Translations under genes and position numbers: made by a program
NCBI GenBank assembly: GCA_946478845.1
Contig: CAMLDI010000067.1
Coordinates: forward strand, 1 to 12,581
DNA from: an uncultured Paenibacillaceae bacterium
GTDB lineage: Bacteria; Bacillota; Bacilli; Aneurinibacillales; Aneurinibacillaceae
Length of the DNA: 12,581 bases
Direction of reading: 5' to 3'
The notes under the pieces: model-generated
Databases searched by the model: none
What the model saw: the letters and a program-made list of their open reading frames with translations, nothing else
Told to the model about the DNA's origin: nothing
Part shown: positions 1-6,380 of the stretch, piece by piece
How positions within the stretch are numbered: the stretch's first letter is position 1
Layout: each line of letters opens with the position of its first letter

Positions 1-15
1 TTTACAACTAAGGAT

Positions 16-52
16 CTCCTTTCTTACTGTCTAGTTTTTATGTAGCATTATA
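16..52 (-). promoter_or_regulatory. Possible promoter and ribosome binding site of a gene leaving the window
   Basis: On the minus strand a TATAAT hexamer lies at 52-47 and a strong Shine-Dalgarno stretch, GAAAGGAG, at 23-16. Together they suggest a gene that starts at or just beyond the left edge and reads leftward. No convincing -35 box lies 17 bases upstream of the TATAAT. The only start-like codon in view, TTG at 7-5, is followed at once by a stop, so the true start must lie outside the window. Confidence 0.35.
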
Positions 53-126
53 AAAATCTTGTTATGATATTAGCTGGTTTTTACAATGAACCTTAGATAG
101 ATACGCTAAGGAATCATCGGCTTATA

Positions 127-222
127 TTAGTGGTATTTTTTTGAACTATCTTTTATCGTTTTGGCTATAGCTAAAAAAATAATAATAACAAATATAATCG
201 AAAGCGTAATAATAGTTGACAA
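127..222 (-). CDS. Small single-pass membrane peptide, 31 aa, unknown function
   Basis: A 31-codon reading frame with a TTG start at 222-220 and TAA at 129-127. An AGGGGG ribosome binding site at 237-232 stands about nine bases before the TTG and starts only a few bases past the stop of the 319-aa gene upstream (241-243). The peptide starts MSTIITLSIIFVIIIFLAIA, a single strongly hydrophobic helix of roughly 17-18 residues, and ends with a charged tail, KTIKDSSKKYH. This is the shape of a small bacterial membrane protein: short outside N-terminus and positive inside C-terminus. It would be cotranslated with the upstream exported protein and may partner with it, which is inference. The frame continues in phase past the upstream stop, so a readthrough extension is formally possible but less likely than separate initiation. 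Short length and the TTG start keep the call modest. Confidence 0.45.
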   Translation of the reverse strand: MSTIITLSIIFVIIIFLAIAKTIKDSSKKYH

Positions 223-240
223 ATTATAATGCCCCCTAAC

Positions 241-1200
241 TTAGTTTTTACTTTGAATTACTATTCGGAATGAACCGAATGCTTGTTGGCTAATATAATT
301 TTCCTTACTTACCTCATAAGGGAAAGGAAGAGCTATTACTTGAAAATTACTTTCTTTTTCTACGTCAGGTAAATTGAAATTAAAAAGTTGTCTTTCTCCC
401 AAAGGAACAGTGGTATATATTACATCTTGATTATTAATGATTTTAATTTGTTCCCAATCTTTAAAAGCTACTATTGCAAATCTCATTGGTTTTTCTGTAT
501 CATTTCCAGCAGACAATGTCAGTTCTTTCCCTTCTGTTTCAACAAAAACGGACTGTAGTTTGTCTTTGTTTTTAGTAACAAACAAATATTCATTTAAACC
601 ATCTTTTATTATAAAATCAGGTACCGATTCTTTAATATTGCCAATGTTTTTATTCTGATTAAGGGAATAACGCATACATAAAACTTCCCCTAATATTCCT
701 GCTCTATTAAAATCCATATCTTTTAGTTTATAATTAGGTTTTTTAATTAATAAAAATATTACTTCACGAGCATTTGAATTAACAGATAAAGTAACATTTA
801 TATATTTAGAAGTATTCGGGGCCATAGTAAAAAAATATTTGACGAATCTTTGTTTGTTTTCAATTTTAAATGGTACTTGTTTAAAGTCTTCTAATACAAT
901 CAAACTATACTCTCTATGTTCATCCAGATTATGATCTATAGATACATTTACATTTATTATATTATTTTGTGGAGTTATACTACTTCCATTATCAATATGT
1001 TCTCCTTTTATACTCTTCAAACCATAACCAATAGTGTTTGCAGTCTGTCTAGTAACATTATTACTGTTGATTTCACTTGAATTTGAAGTTACATTTAAGG
1101 AATTATTTTTTTTGAAAGAATTTTCATAAAAAAAAGAAAATGAAAATATAAAAATTGCTAATATAGTTCCAATAATAATATAATACTTTTTTATTTTCAT
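241..1200 (-). CDS. Membrane-anchored exported protein of unknown function, 319 aa, with internal duplication
   Basis: I do not recognise this protein. It begins with a short Lys-rich segment (MKIKKYY) and a hydrophobic helix at about residues 7-24 with no clear signal-peptidase site, so it is probably an N-terminally anchored protein facing outward. A polar Asn/Ser-rich linker (about 25-80) follows, as is common between an anchor and an extracellular domain. The rest looks beta-rich. Residues about 97-155 and 238-294 appear to be two copies of one unit: SLIVLEDFKQVPF matches FAIVAFKDWEQIKI, and the TMAP and TTVP turns follow at similar spacing. Start ATG at 1200-1198 has GAGGG at 1213-1209, eight bases upstream. 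The gene lies 67 bases after the broken secreted-protein gene, with a terminator hairpin between them, and just before the 31-aa membrane peptide. Base composition is markedly AT-rich compared with the metabolic genes to the right. Confidence 0.7.
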   Translation of the reverse strand: MKIKKYYIIIGTILAIFIFSFSFFYENSFKKNNSLNVTSNSSEINSNNVTRQTANTIGYGLKSIKGEHIDNGSSITPQNNIINVNVSIDHNLDEHREYSLIVLEDFKQVPFKIENKQRFVKYFFTMAPNTSKYINVTLSVNSNAREVIFLLIKKPNYKLKDMDFNRAGILGEVLCMRYSLNQNKNIGNIKESVPDFIIKDGLNEYLFVTKNKDKLQSVFVETEGKELTLSAGNDTEKPMRFAIVAFKDWEQIKIINNQDVIYTTVPLGERQLFNFNLPDVEKESNFQVIALPFPYEVSKENYISQQAFGSFRIVIQSKN

Positions 1201-1227
1201 AATATTTTCCCTCTTTTTATAATAAAT

Positions 1228-1258
1228 AAAAAAGATATGCTATAAGCATACCTTTTTT
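1228..1258 (-). terminator. Bidirectional-looking rho-independent hairpin after the broken secreted-protein gene
   Basis: Two 14-base arms (1228-1241 and 1245-1258) pair around a three-base loop with one A-C mismatch. The outer six pairs are A/T, giving a T run on either strand. It lies ten bases past the stop at 1268-1270 and before the start of the 319-aa gene, so transcription into that gene would be attenuated or need readthrough. Confidence 0.7.
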
Positions 1259-1267
1259 ATAGATTTT

Positions 1268-1724
1268 TTACCAATTGGCTTGAGTTTCGTGCACAACATC
1301 GTTGTATCCACTAAGTTTATAAATATGATTTCCTATCGCCCAATCGTTTGCAAAATAGATAGTTCCATTATCAGCTCTTGCACTAACATAAGACGACTTA
1401 TTTTCTGATGTAGATTTTGAATTAATTAATGCACCATCAGTTCCATTAAAAGTTCTGCATTTAACATAAATGTAATCTTCTAAAGTTGTTGAAGAAGAAT
1501 TGGAAACTGCATATGCTCCTCCAAAAATTGGAACATATGTATTTGTATTAGATGTATTTGTTGGTGTAGCCATAATACTTATCGTACCTGGTTTTGCTGT
1601 TTTATAGCTTTGTGTAACATCAGAATCAACCAACACATCATTTTCCGCAGCACTTGCGCCTGTACTAAAACATAAAAATTGATAATCCTATTACTGTTGC
1701 AATTAATGACTTTTTTGCTTTCAT
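1268..1724 (-). pseudogene. Small secreted protein gene, frameshifted within its signal peptide
   Basis: The natural start is ATG at 1724-1722, eight bases after AAAGGGGG at 1740-1733; the ATG at 1730-1728 is too close to that site. Translation gives MKAKKSLIATVIGLSIFMF and then stops at TAG (1667-1665). Removing one T from the four-T run at 1670-1667 joins it to the next frame and yields STGASAAENDV and onward. The repaired product is about 151 aa with a textbook signal peptide: KAKK, a hydrophobic core, and probable cleavage after the Ala of ASA near residue 25. The mature part is Ser/Thr/Asn-rich, beta-like, with one Cys and a C-terminal QANW. As sequenced it cannot be exported as a full product, although a TTG or the ATG at 1636-1634 could give leaderless fragments. 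I do not recognise the family. The body is free of stops over 130 codons, so the lesion is either recent, a sequencing error, or a reversible slippage site. Confidence 0.65.
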
Positions 1725-1785
1725 CCTCATTACCCCCTTTTCTATGTATAATAATTCGATTTCTATCAAACAAAACCTTCCATAA

Positions 1786-1791
1786 ATTATA
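1786..1791 (-). promoter_or_regulatory. Possible -10 box of the broken secreted-protein gene
   Basis: A perfect TATAAT on the minus strand about 60 bases before the start of the broken gene. The hexamer 17 bases further upstream (TTATTA) is a poor -35 box. The surrounding DNA is very AT-rich, so chance matches are easy. Confidence 0.3.
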
Positions 1792-1882
1792 CATTTTTCT
1801 TAATTAACTAATAATAATTAATTTTATTGCTCAGGAACGAACTGTAAATTAAAACCATTCTAGTTATTTCTACAATTTATTT

Positions 1883-2827
1883 TTAAAAAGTAAAGATCCC
1901 ATATACTCCAGCATGGTCTGAAGGCCATAGTGCCCTTTCTCTTCTCCTAACTTGATCTTCCCCTAACAATAATGCTTCCTTTGGTTTCCAGCCATTTTTG
2001 AACAAAATAAAATCAATTCTTTGGTTTAAACCGGATACACCATTTAATAAATCAGGATCCTGGCAACAGGTAAATCCATGACCTTTCCCTACCTCAAGCC
2101 ATAAATCATGAAACCCACTAGCCATAAAATTTCCATAGGTAGGTGTATCAGATCCAGTAGCATGGGAATTTAAGTCTCCCATAAGAATCAAAGGAAGGGT
2201 TGTTTGAGCAGGTCCAGAAAGCAACTCCATCCCCTGGGCAACCTGTACCTGGGGAGAAAAGGATTCCAGATGGGTATTGATTACACGAAAAGATACATCT
2301 GTTCCTTCGATATCCACTGACGACCATCCTCGCTTTATTTTACAGGTACTTCCTCCAACCTTTGCCATAAAATTGGCCTTAAAATTCCCATTCTGGCGAC
2401 AGATGACCCTTAAGCCAGAATCCTTACGAAGCAAAATTACATCCCGATCTAACAACCTCACTACATTTCCATGGCTTGTGGGAAGTTGTAACAATCCATT
2501 ATCGTTTATCACCGCTACTTCATAATATAGTCCTCTTTTCTTAAGTTGGCTTACTAGCAATTGCAAAAAGTCATAGAAGAACACTTCTACATGGGGGATG
2601 GTGAATTGAACCAAATACACTTCTTGCAATCCAATAACATCTGGTTTCTTTTCAGCAATAGCACCAGCAATGGTGATGGCACGAATTGAAAAATCAGTGG
2701 CAAGAAATTGCCGGAAAGCCTCAGTCACTCGCCAGGGAAATTGTGCTGGTGAAGAAGAAAATATGGATGTAAAATCAGCACCGGCATAAATATTCCATGT
2801 TACAAAGGAAAAACAATCATGATTCAT
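1883..2827 (-). CDS. Endonuclease/exonuclease/phosphatase (EEP) family protein, 314 aa
   Basis: This belongs to the DNase I-like EEP superfamily, metal-dependent phosphodiesterases acting on nucleic acids, phospholipids or inositol phosphates. The defining motifs appear in order: WN at residues 11-12, QE at 68-69 (metal-binding Glu), NTHLES at 184-189 (catalytic His186), GDLN at 217-220 (Asp218, Asn220), RIDFI at 270-274 and SDHAGV at 303-308 (His305). All catalytic positions are therefore present. There is no signal peptide, since the first motif begins ten residues in, so a cytoplasmic enzyme is suggested; secreted sphingomyelinases of this fold normally carry one. The substrate cannot be read from the sequence. 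The start is uncertain: the nearest GGAG (2850-2847) is 19 bases before the ATG, but ten bases before an in-frame ATT at 2836-2834. It is a single gene behind the terminator of the thiol-redox operon. I see no clear terminator after it. Confidence 0.82.
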   Translation of the reverse strand: MNHDCFSFVTWNIYAGADFTSIFSSSPAQFPWRVTEAFRQFLATDFSIRAITIAGAIAEKKPDVIGLQEVYLVQFTIPHVEVFFYDFLQLLVSQLKKRGLYYEVAVINDNGLLQLPTSHGNVVRLLDRDVILLRKDSGLRVICRQNGNFKANFMAKVGGSTCKIKRGWSSVDIEGTDVSFRVINTHLESFSPQVQVAQGMELLSGPAQTTLPLILMGDLNSHATGSDTPTYGNFMASGFHDLWLEVGKGHGFTCCQDPDLLNGVSGLNQRIDFILFKNGWKPKEALLLGEDQVRRRERALWPSDHAGVYGIFTF

Positions 2828-2900
2828 TGTGACAATCTTATGATCACTCCATTCTGCTATCTATATAGTAAATGAAGAAATAGAACCAATGGAAACGGCA

Positions 2901-2936
2901 AAAAACCTGAATTCGAATAAACGAACTCAGGTTTTT
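2901..2936 (-). terminator. Rho-independent terminator of the trxA-DUF302-resA operon
   Basis: Arms at 2901-2915 and 2922-2936 pair over 15 bases around a six-base loop with a single A-C mismatch and a GC-containing core (CCTGA/TCAGG). The flanking A5 and T5 runs make it usable on both strands. It lies just after the stop of the ResA-like gene. Confidence 0.8.
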
Positions 2937-2954
2937 ATATTTTACAAGAATCTT

Positions 2955-3494
2955 TTAAGGAATATTCTTTGTCACTGTCTCCATGCCATTATAAGTCATA
3001 GGTCCAGTAATAATTTCAGTAATTGTCCCGTTGGAATCCAGAATATAAGTAGTTGGTATAGCCGAAACTCGATAGCGGTCCCCCACTTCCCCGGTTTCAT
3101 CCATTAAAACTGGATAAGAGATTTTATAGTCCGTAATAAATTGTGGTACACTGCCAGGAGTTCTTTCTGAATTGGTCAAATTCACCCCAAGAATAACAAT
3201 TCCCTTATCTTTATTGGCTTCATAAAATTTCACCATGTCGGGAATTTCTGCACGGCAGGGAGGACACCAGGTAGCCCAGAAGTTAAGAATCACTTTTTTT
3301 CCACGATAATCTGATAACTTGACGGTTTTGCCATCGGAAGTGGTTAAAGTAAAGTCAGGGGCTGTATCCCCTTTTTTTGTTCCAACTTTTGCATCTGTTG
3401 CTGAATTTGCCACACCTTTATTCTGATTCACATTGCTATAAACAACCCATCCCACTAACAAAAAGAGGACAGCGATAATAATATACTTTTTCAT
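2955..3494 (-). CDS. ResA/TlpA-like membrane-anchored thiol-disulfide oxidoreductase
   Basis: A 179-aa extracytoplasmic thioredoxin-fold protein. Residues about 3-20 form an N-terminal membrane anchor (KKYIIIAVLFLLVGWVVYS), followed by a short linker and the redoxin domain starting near GDTAPDFTL (42-50). The active site WCPPC has redox cysteines Cys77 and Cys80, and the cis-proline is Pro147 in SAIPTTY. Proteins of this family (ResA, StoA and relatives in Bacillus) reduce disulfides outside the membrane, for example in apocytochrome c or during spore cortex formation. The exact paralogue cannot be settled: B. subtilis ResA has WCEPC, and no cytochrome genes lie nearby. It is the last gene of a three-gene set, 24 bases after the DUF302 gene. 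Its ATG is the only in-frame start available and stands about 15 bases from the AAGGTG site, an unusually long gap, so it may depend on coupling to the gene before. Confidence 0.88.
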   Translation of the reverse strand: MKKYIIIAVLFLLVGWVVYSNVNQNKGVANSATDAKVGTKKGDTAPDFTLTTSDGKTVKLSDYRGKKVILNFWATWCPPCRAEIPDMVKFYEANKDKGIVILGVNLTNSERTPGSVPQFITDYKISYPVLMDETGEVGDRYRVSAIPTTYILDSNGTITEIITGPMTYNGMETVTKNIP

Positions 3495-3518
3495 AAATAA
3501 TTGATTTCACACCTTCTA

Positions 3519-3902
3519 CTATTTTGCTTCTTGTATGGCTAAGATCAATTTCTCTTCAACAGGTTGGGCTAATTTTGGCAAATCATCGTTAACCAAACCT
3601 AGAATTACTGTAGGTTTTACAAGTCCAATGTGGGTACTCCCATCCTTTTCATATACTACGACACGGCATGGTAGAAAATAACCTACCATTATATCATTGG
3701 TGAAAAATTCCTTTGCAATCATCGGGTTACAAACCTCAAGGACATGGAATTTAAAATCAGCTTCTACTCCTTTGTTCTTTAGGGTTGCAGGAACATCCAG
3801 TTTCCACAGGACACCAAACTTATGATTTTGCAGAGATGCTTCTACAGATTCAATGGCCTCCGGGATTGATTTTTCCGTTGTCATTGTAAAATGAAAATCC
3901 AT
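3519..3902 (-). CDS. DUF302 family protein, 127 aa
   Basis: A complete, single-domain DUF302 protein with no signal peptide or membrane segment. Diagnostic parts are FKFHVLEVCNP (about 50-60) and GYFLPCRVVVYE (about 74-85), which place two cysteines at 58 and 79, positions typical of this family. The biochemical role of DUF302 is not established; family members often sit beside rhodanese, thioredoxin and other sulfur or redox genes. Here the gene lies between trxA and a ResA-like gene, with a GGAGG site seven bases before the ATG and 22 bases from the trxA stop, so it is surely cotranscribed with trxA. A role in handling reactive sulfur or oxidised thiols is inference from this setting. Confidence 0.85.
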   Translation of the reverse strand: MDFHFTMTTEKSIPEAIESVEASLQNHKFGVLWKLDVPATLKNKGVEADFKFHVLEVCNPMIAKEFFTNDIMVGYFLPCRVVVYEKDGSTHIGLVKPTVILGLVNDDLPKLAQPVEEKLILAIQEAK

Positions 3903-3924
3903 GGTGATACCTCCAGTTTAATTG

Positions 3925-4239
3925 CTATGCATGTTGTGCAACCATTTGCTGCAAAACGCCTAAAGGTTGTGCCCCCATAATGGTATTTACTTCTTTTCCA
4001 TTCTTGAAGAGCTTTAATGTAGGAATGCCCATAATGTGGTATTTTGCAGCTGTTGCAGGGTTTTCGTCTACATTTAATTTGGCAATGGTTACCCGATTTC
4101 CTTCTTGTTTGTTTAATTCTTCTAAAATAGGCGCAATCATTTTGCATGGTCCGCACCATGGAGCCCAAAAATCAACCAATACTAATCCATTTTGGATTGT
4201 ATTATCAAAATTTTGATCATTTACATTTACAATAGCCAT
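3925..4239 (-). CDS. trxA: Thioredoxin
   Basis: A 104-aa cytoplasmic thioredoxin of normal length. The active site WCGPC has the redox pair Cys29/Cys32, preceded by VLVDFWAP, and the cis-proline is Pro74 in MGIPTL, followed by LFKNGKEV. It reduces protein disulfides and is itself recycled by thioredoxin reductase, which is not encoded here. The ATG follows GAGGTG by eight bases. It is the first gene of the trxA-DUF302-resA set. A promoter overlapped by a CsoR/CstR-like operator lies upstream, so this is probably a stress-inducible extra thioredoxin and not the sole housekeeping copy. That last step is inference. Confidence 0.95.
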   Translation of the reverse strand: MAIVNVNDQNFDNTIQNGLVLVDFWAPWCGPCKMIAPILEELNKQEGNRVTIAKLNVDENPATAAKYHIMGIPTLKLFKNGKEVNTIMGAQPLGVLQQMVAQHA

Positions 4240-4283
4240 TTTACCTTCACCTCTGTTAATTTATACAATATTACCTTTGTGAT

Positions 4284-4299
4284 ATACCCCTATAGGTAT
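4284..4299. promoter_or_regulatory. Candidate CsoR/CstR-family operator
   Basis: The sequence ATACCCCTATAGGTAT has the ATACC-N6-GGTAT half-site arrangement of operators bound by CsoR-family repressors such as CstR. It differs at two inner positions from the symmetrical form ATACCCCTAGGGGTAT. It overlaps the -10 region of the trxA promoter, where a bound repressor would block RNA polymerase. CsoR members sense copper and CstR members sense persulfides; the thiol-redox genes downstream fit the latter better. No repressor gene is present in the window. Confidence 0.55.
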
Positions 4300-4326
4300 G
4301 TTACAACGGAAGGTCAATAAAGTCAA
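4289..4326 (-). promoter_or_regulatory. Promoter region of trxA-DUF302-resA
   Basis: Two overlapping SigA-like promoters can be read on the minus strand, each with a 17-base spacer. One is TTGACC (4317-4312) with TATAGG (4294-4289); the other is TTGACT (4326-4321) with TAACAT (4303-4298). The first -10 box lies inside the candidate operator and the second overlaps its edge by two bases. Confidence 0.55.
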
Positions 4327-4410
4327 ACTCTTTTCTTCATCAATAAATGAATTCTCTCCCCTTTTATTGGGAATATTATCCTTTAGATAATAACCCACTG
4401 GAGGATAGTA

Positions 4411-4944
4411 ATGGCACGAATTGTAATTGGTTTATTATTGTTAGCTTCTTATTTAGTTTTAGGAAACAATGTTCATGAATCCCCTGAAGCCTTTTCTAAA
4501 TCAGAAAGAGGTACAATGGTAGAGTCTTTTATCTCTGGTTTAGAAGCCCAAACACCAAAACAGTCTGTTGAAATATGGGTGTTAGGAGTAAATAATCACA
4601 GTGGTGCAATTCAATATGCAACTTTATCCCCTGACCTGCAAGACAAAACGAAAACCCAATTTGAAAAAAAGGGATGGGAAACAGGACAATCAAGCCCCTG
4701 GTTAGAAAATATCTCCATTGTGAAAGAAGAAAAAATCAATAATACTGCCTATCAATACACCATGGAGTATGACCTGGTATCCTCGAATTGGCAATGGAAT
4801 AAAAAAGGGCGTAAATTTATTACCGTTGAAAAAGATCCTGACCATTTAAAACACTGGTATATCACGAAAATTACGTCAAACTATAATAAATATGAAGCCT
4901 TTACCCCGGCCGAGAAAGTTAATCGAATTTTAGAATCTCGTTAG
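4411..4944 (+). CDS. Exported protein of unknown function, 177 aa
   Basis: I do not recognise a named family. Residues 1-18 (MARIVIGLLLLASYLVLG) form a hydrophobic export signal or anchor; there is no lipobox cysteine, so it is not a lipoprotein. The remaining 155 residues are soluble and mixed alpha/beta. A stretch reading VEIWVLGVNNHSGAIQYATL (about 53-72), a helix with Trp, then strands such as YQYTMEYDLVSSNW and HWYITKI recall small NTF2/SnoaL-like extracytoplasmic domains, but this is an impression of fold only. The start is secure, with GGAGG at 4400-4404, six bases before the ATG. The gene stands alone, divergent from trxA and convergent with the anti-sigma gene, and ends before a hairpin at 4978-5018. 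No clear promoter could be assigned in the 90 bases upstream. Confidence 0.75.
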   Translation: MARIVIGLLLLASYLVLGNNVHESPEAFSKSERGTMVESFISGLEAQTPKQSVEIWVLGVNNHSGAIQYATLSPDLQDKTKTQFEKKGWETGQSSPWLENISIVKEEKINNTAYQYTMEYDLVSSNWQWNKKGRKFITVEKDPDHLKHWYITKITSNYNKYEAFTPAEKVNRILESR

Positions 4945-4977
4945 ATATATATAGGGACAATTAGAAAGTGAATTTTA

Positions 4978-5018
4978 AGCCTGTATCTTAGATTACCAAG
5001 TAATCATAGATACAGGCT
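4978..5018. terminator. Strong hairpin between convergent genes
   Basis: Two 19-base arms (4978-4996 and 5000-5018) pair at 17 positions around a CAA loop, with a two-base internal mismatch. It lies 33 bases past the 177-aa gene and 40 bases past the anti-sigma gene on the other strand. There is no long T run on the plus side and only a short TAAAATT on the minus side, so termination efficiency is uncertain. It could also act as an RNA 3'-end stabiliser. Confidence 0.6.
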
Positions 5019-5058
5019 ATTGGTCGTACCTCTTTTGATACACGTTAATAGTCTTATT

Positions 5059-5718
5059 TTATTTTTCCCAAATCAATTCAGCACGTTTTAAAATTGAATC
5101 CCAAGAATCTTTTCCAGCAGTTATTTTTTCTACATCAAAATTTACATAATATACTGCATCTATTTTTTCATTTTCAACAAGATTAAAAGTATATCCTTGA
5201 TCATTAAAACTTTTTTCATCATTAATAAGATTTCTTGAAGGCGAATCAGCAATTGTTTTTGTATAAAAAATAAAACTTACATTCCTTTTCTGACCATCAA
5301 TTTCAAGTGGCATAGGATGTGTTGCGTGAACACAAGCATAGCTTTTACCAAAATAATGGGAAACCAATTGATTTTCATTTTGTCTTTCAATTTTAATTAA
5401 ATCATTTGAATAAGGAATAACCGTTTCATAATAAAAAACATAAAAAAATACCCCTATTAAAATAATGGCGGTTGCTAAAATCGAAACAGTTGAAATGATA
5501 ACTTTTTTCTTACGCCATTTTTTACTGATATTATTAAAAAGAGTATCTTTATTTTCTACTGGAATATAAAGAGCACGTTTCATCGACTCATATTCCATTT
5601 TACACTTATCACAATGCTGTAAATGCTCGTCAACCATTTCCTTTGTATCTTGACTAACTACCTCGTCAATATAAAGAGGTAAAACATCTTGAATGATTGT
5701 GCATTTAATCTCTTTCAT
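5059..5718 (-). CDS. Anti-sigma factor with zinc-finger (zf-HC2) domain
   Basis: A 219-aa transmembrane anti-sigma factor. The cytoplasmic N-terminus carries the ZAS/zf-HC2 pattern: Cys6, then His32, Cys36 and Cys39 in EHLQHCDKC, with the usual LPLYIDEVVS segment between. A Lys/Arg-rich stop (about 67-72) precedes a single membrane helix at about 73-96. The external part (about 97-219) is a roughly 120-residue domain that I cannot assign to a known sensor family. It should hold the sigma factor encoded just upstream at the membrane until an envelope signal releases it. Its ATG lies inside the sigma gene, giving a 14-base overlap, so the two are translationally coupled to balance their amounts. 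A hairpin lies downstream. Confidence 0.88.
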   Translation of the reverse strand: MKEIKCTIIQDVLPLYIDEVVSQDTKEMVDEHLQHCDKCKMEYESMKRALYIPVENKDTLFNNISKKWRKKKVIISTVSILATAIILIGVFFYVFYYETVIPYSNDLIKIERQNENQLVSHYFGKSYACVHATHPMPLEIDGQKRNVSFIFYTKTIADSPSRNLINDEKSFNDQGYTFNLVENEKIDAVYYVNFDVEKITAGKDSWDSILKRAELIWEK

Positions 5719-6199
5719 GATTTATCTCCTCCAAATACTCAATAATCTTTTTCCTTGCTCTGTAAAAGGTCACCCTTGCCCACCCTGCACTTTTTCCAAA
5801 AAGTCTTCCGATTTTTTCAAAGGGTAATTCGCCAAAAACGCGAAGTGAAAATACTTCCTTATATGGCTCATCCATCAAGTGAAGAAACTGATGTACAGTA
5901 AAGGCATCTTCTTCATTCATCAAATGCTTTACAAGTTGAACTCCCGTACAAGGTTCATCTTCAACATTTAAATTTATTTGTCTTTTCTTTCTTTTGTAAT
6001 GAGAGAAATATGTATTTTTTGCAATTGTAAAAAGCCACGCTCTAATATCTTTAGAACCATCAAATTTATCAATTGATTTTAACGCTTTAAAAAATGCTTC
6101 TTGCGTTATTTCTTCAGTAATACTCTCATCGTTACATAATGATTTGATAAACAAATAAACTTCTTTAAAGTATTCGCGATAGATTTCCTCATAGTCCAT
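5705..6199 (-). CDS. ECF-type RNA polymerase sigma factor
   Basis: A 164-aa sigma-70 family protein of ECF size. Region 2 spans about residues 5-70 and includes EEITQEAFFKALKSID and DIRAWLFTIAKNTYFSHYKR, which contact the -10 element and core polymerase. Region 4 spans about 100-152, with EVFSLRVFGELPFEKIGRLF and the helix-turn-helix KSAGWARVTFYRARKKI, which reads the -35 element. No region 3 is present, as expected. The start is taken at 6199, where AAGGGGTG precedes the ATG at normal spacing; a longer frame to 6241 lacks this support. It is coupled to its anti-sigma factor. ECF factors usually drive their own promoter: TGTAAC on the minus strand at 6251-6246 resembles an ECF -35 element, but I find no convincing -10 partner, so this is only a hint. 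Confidence 0.92.
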   Translation of the reverse strand: MDYEEIYREYFKEVYLFIKSLCNDESITEEITQEAFFKALKSIDKFDGSKDIRAWLFTIAKNTYFSHYKRKKRQINLNVEDEPCTGVQLVKHLMNEEDAFTVHQFLHLMDEPYKEVFSLRVFGELPFEKIGRLFGKSAGWARVTFYRARKKIIEYLEEINHERD

Positions 6200-6285
6200 C
6201 TTTTTTTCACCCCTTTCACTTATATAACTTCTTGACCTCAATTACGTTACAAAGTTATTTTTTTAATTGATACTTAAAGATAAAA

Positions 6286-6319
6286 AAAGATAGTAGGTAT
6301 ATCCATCCATACTATCTTT
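6286..6319 (-). terminator. Rho-independent terminator after cotS-cotSA
   Basis: Perfect ten-base arms (AAAGATAGTA at 6286-6295 and TACTATCTTT at 6310-6319) enclose a 14-base loop. On the minus strand the stem runs into seven T residues. It lies about 60 bases past the cotSA stop and separates the spore-coat genes from the sigma operon. Confidence 0.75.
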
Positions 6320-6380
6320 AATCTTAATATTTATATGTCTTTAAGTCATTGGGAGAGGTTTTTTCTGAAATAGAAATGCC

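Noticed and set aside
10..24. Similarity to the 3' end of 16S rRNA (GGATC.CCTTTCT)
   Set aside because: Flanking sequence does not resemble rRNA. It is the complement of a ribosome binding site, which naturally resembles the anti-Shine-Dalgarno.
91..111. Hairpin CCTTAG with CTAAGG and a nine-base loop after the 31-aa peptide
   Set aside because: Only six pairs with no T run after it on either strand, too weak to call a terminator.
1268..1724. Possible lactococcin 972-type bacteriocin, because of the small secreted size and terminal Trp
   Set aside because: The length and composition differ, the family's Gly/His/Trp-rich pattern is absent, and no transporter or immunity genes lie nearby.
1579..1794. 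71-codon minus-strand open frame over the leader of the broken secreted protein
   Set aside because: It has no ribosome site at its start and its product looks random; the signal-peptide frame beginning at 1724 is far better supported.
3881..4168. 95-codon minus-strand open frame across trxA and the DUF302 gene
   Set aside because: It overlaps two well-supported genes in another frame, and its product resembles no protein.
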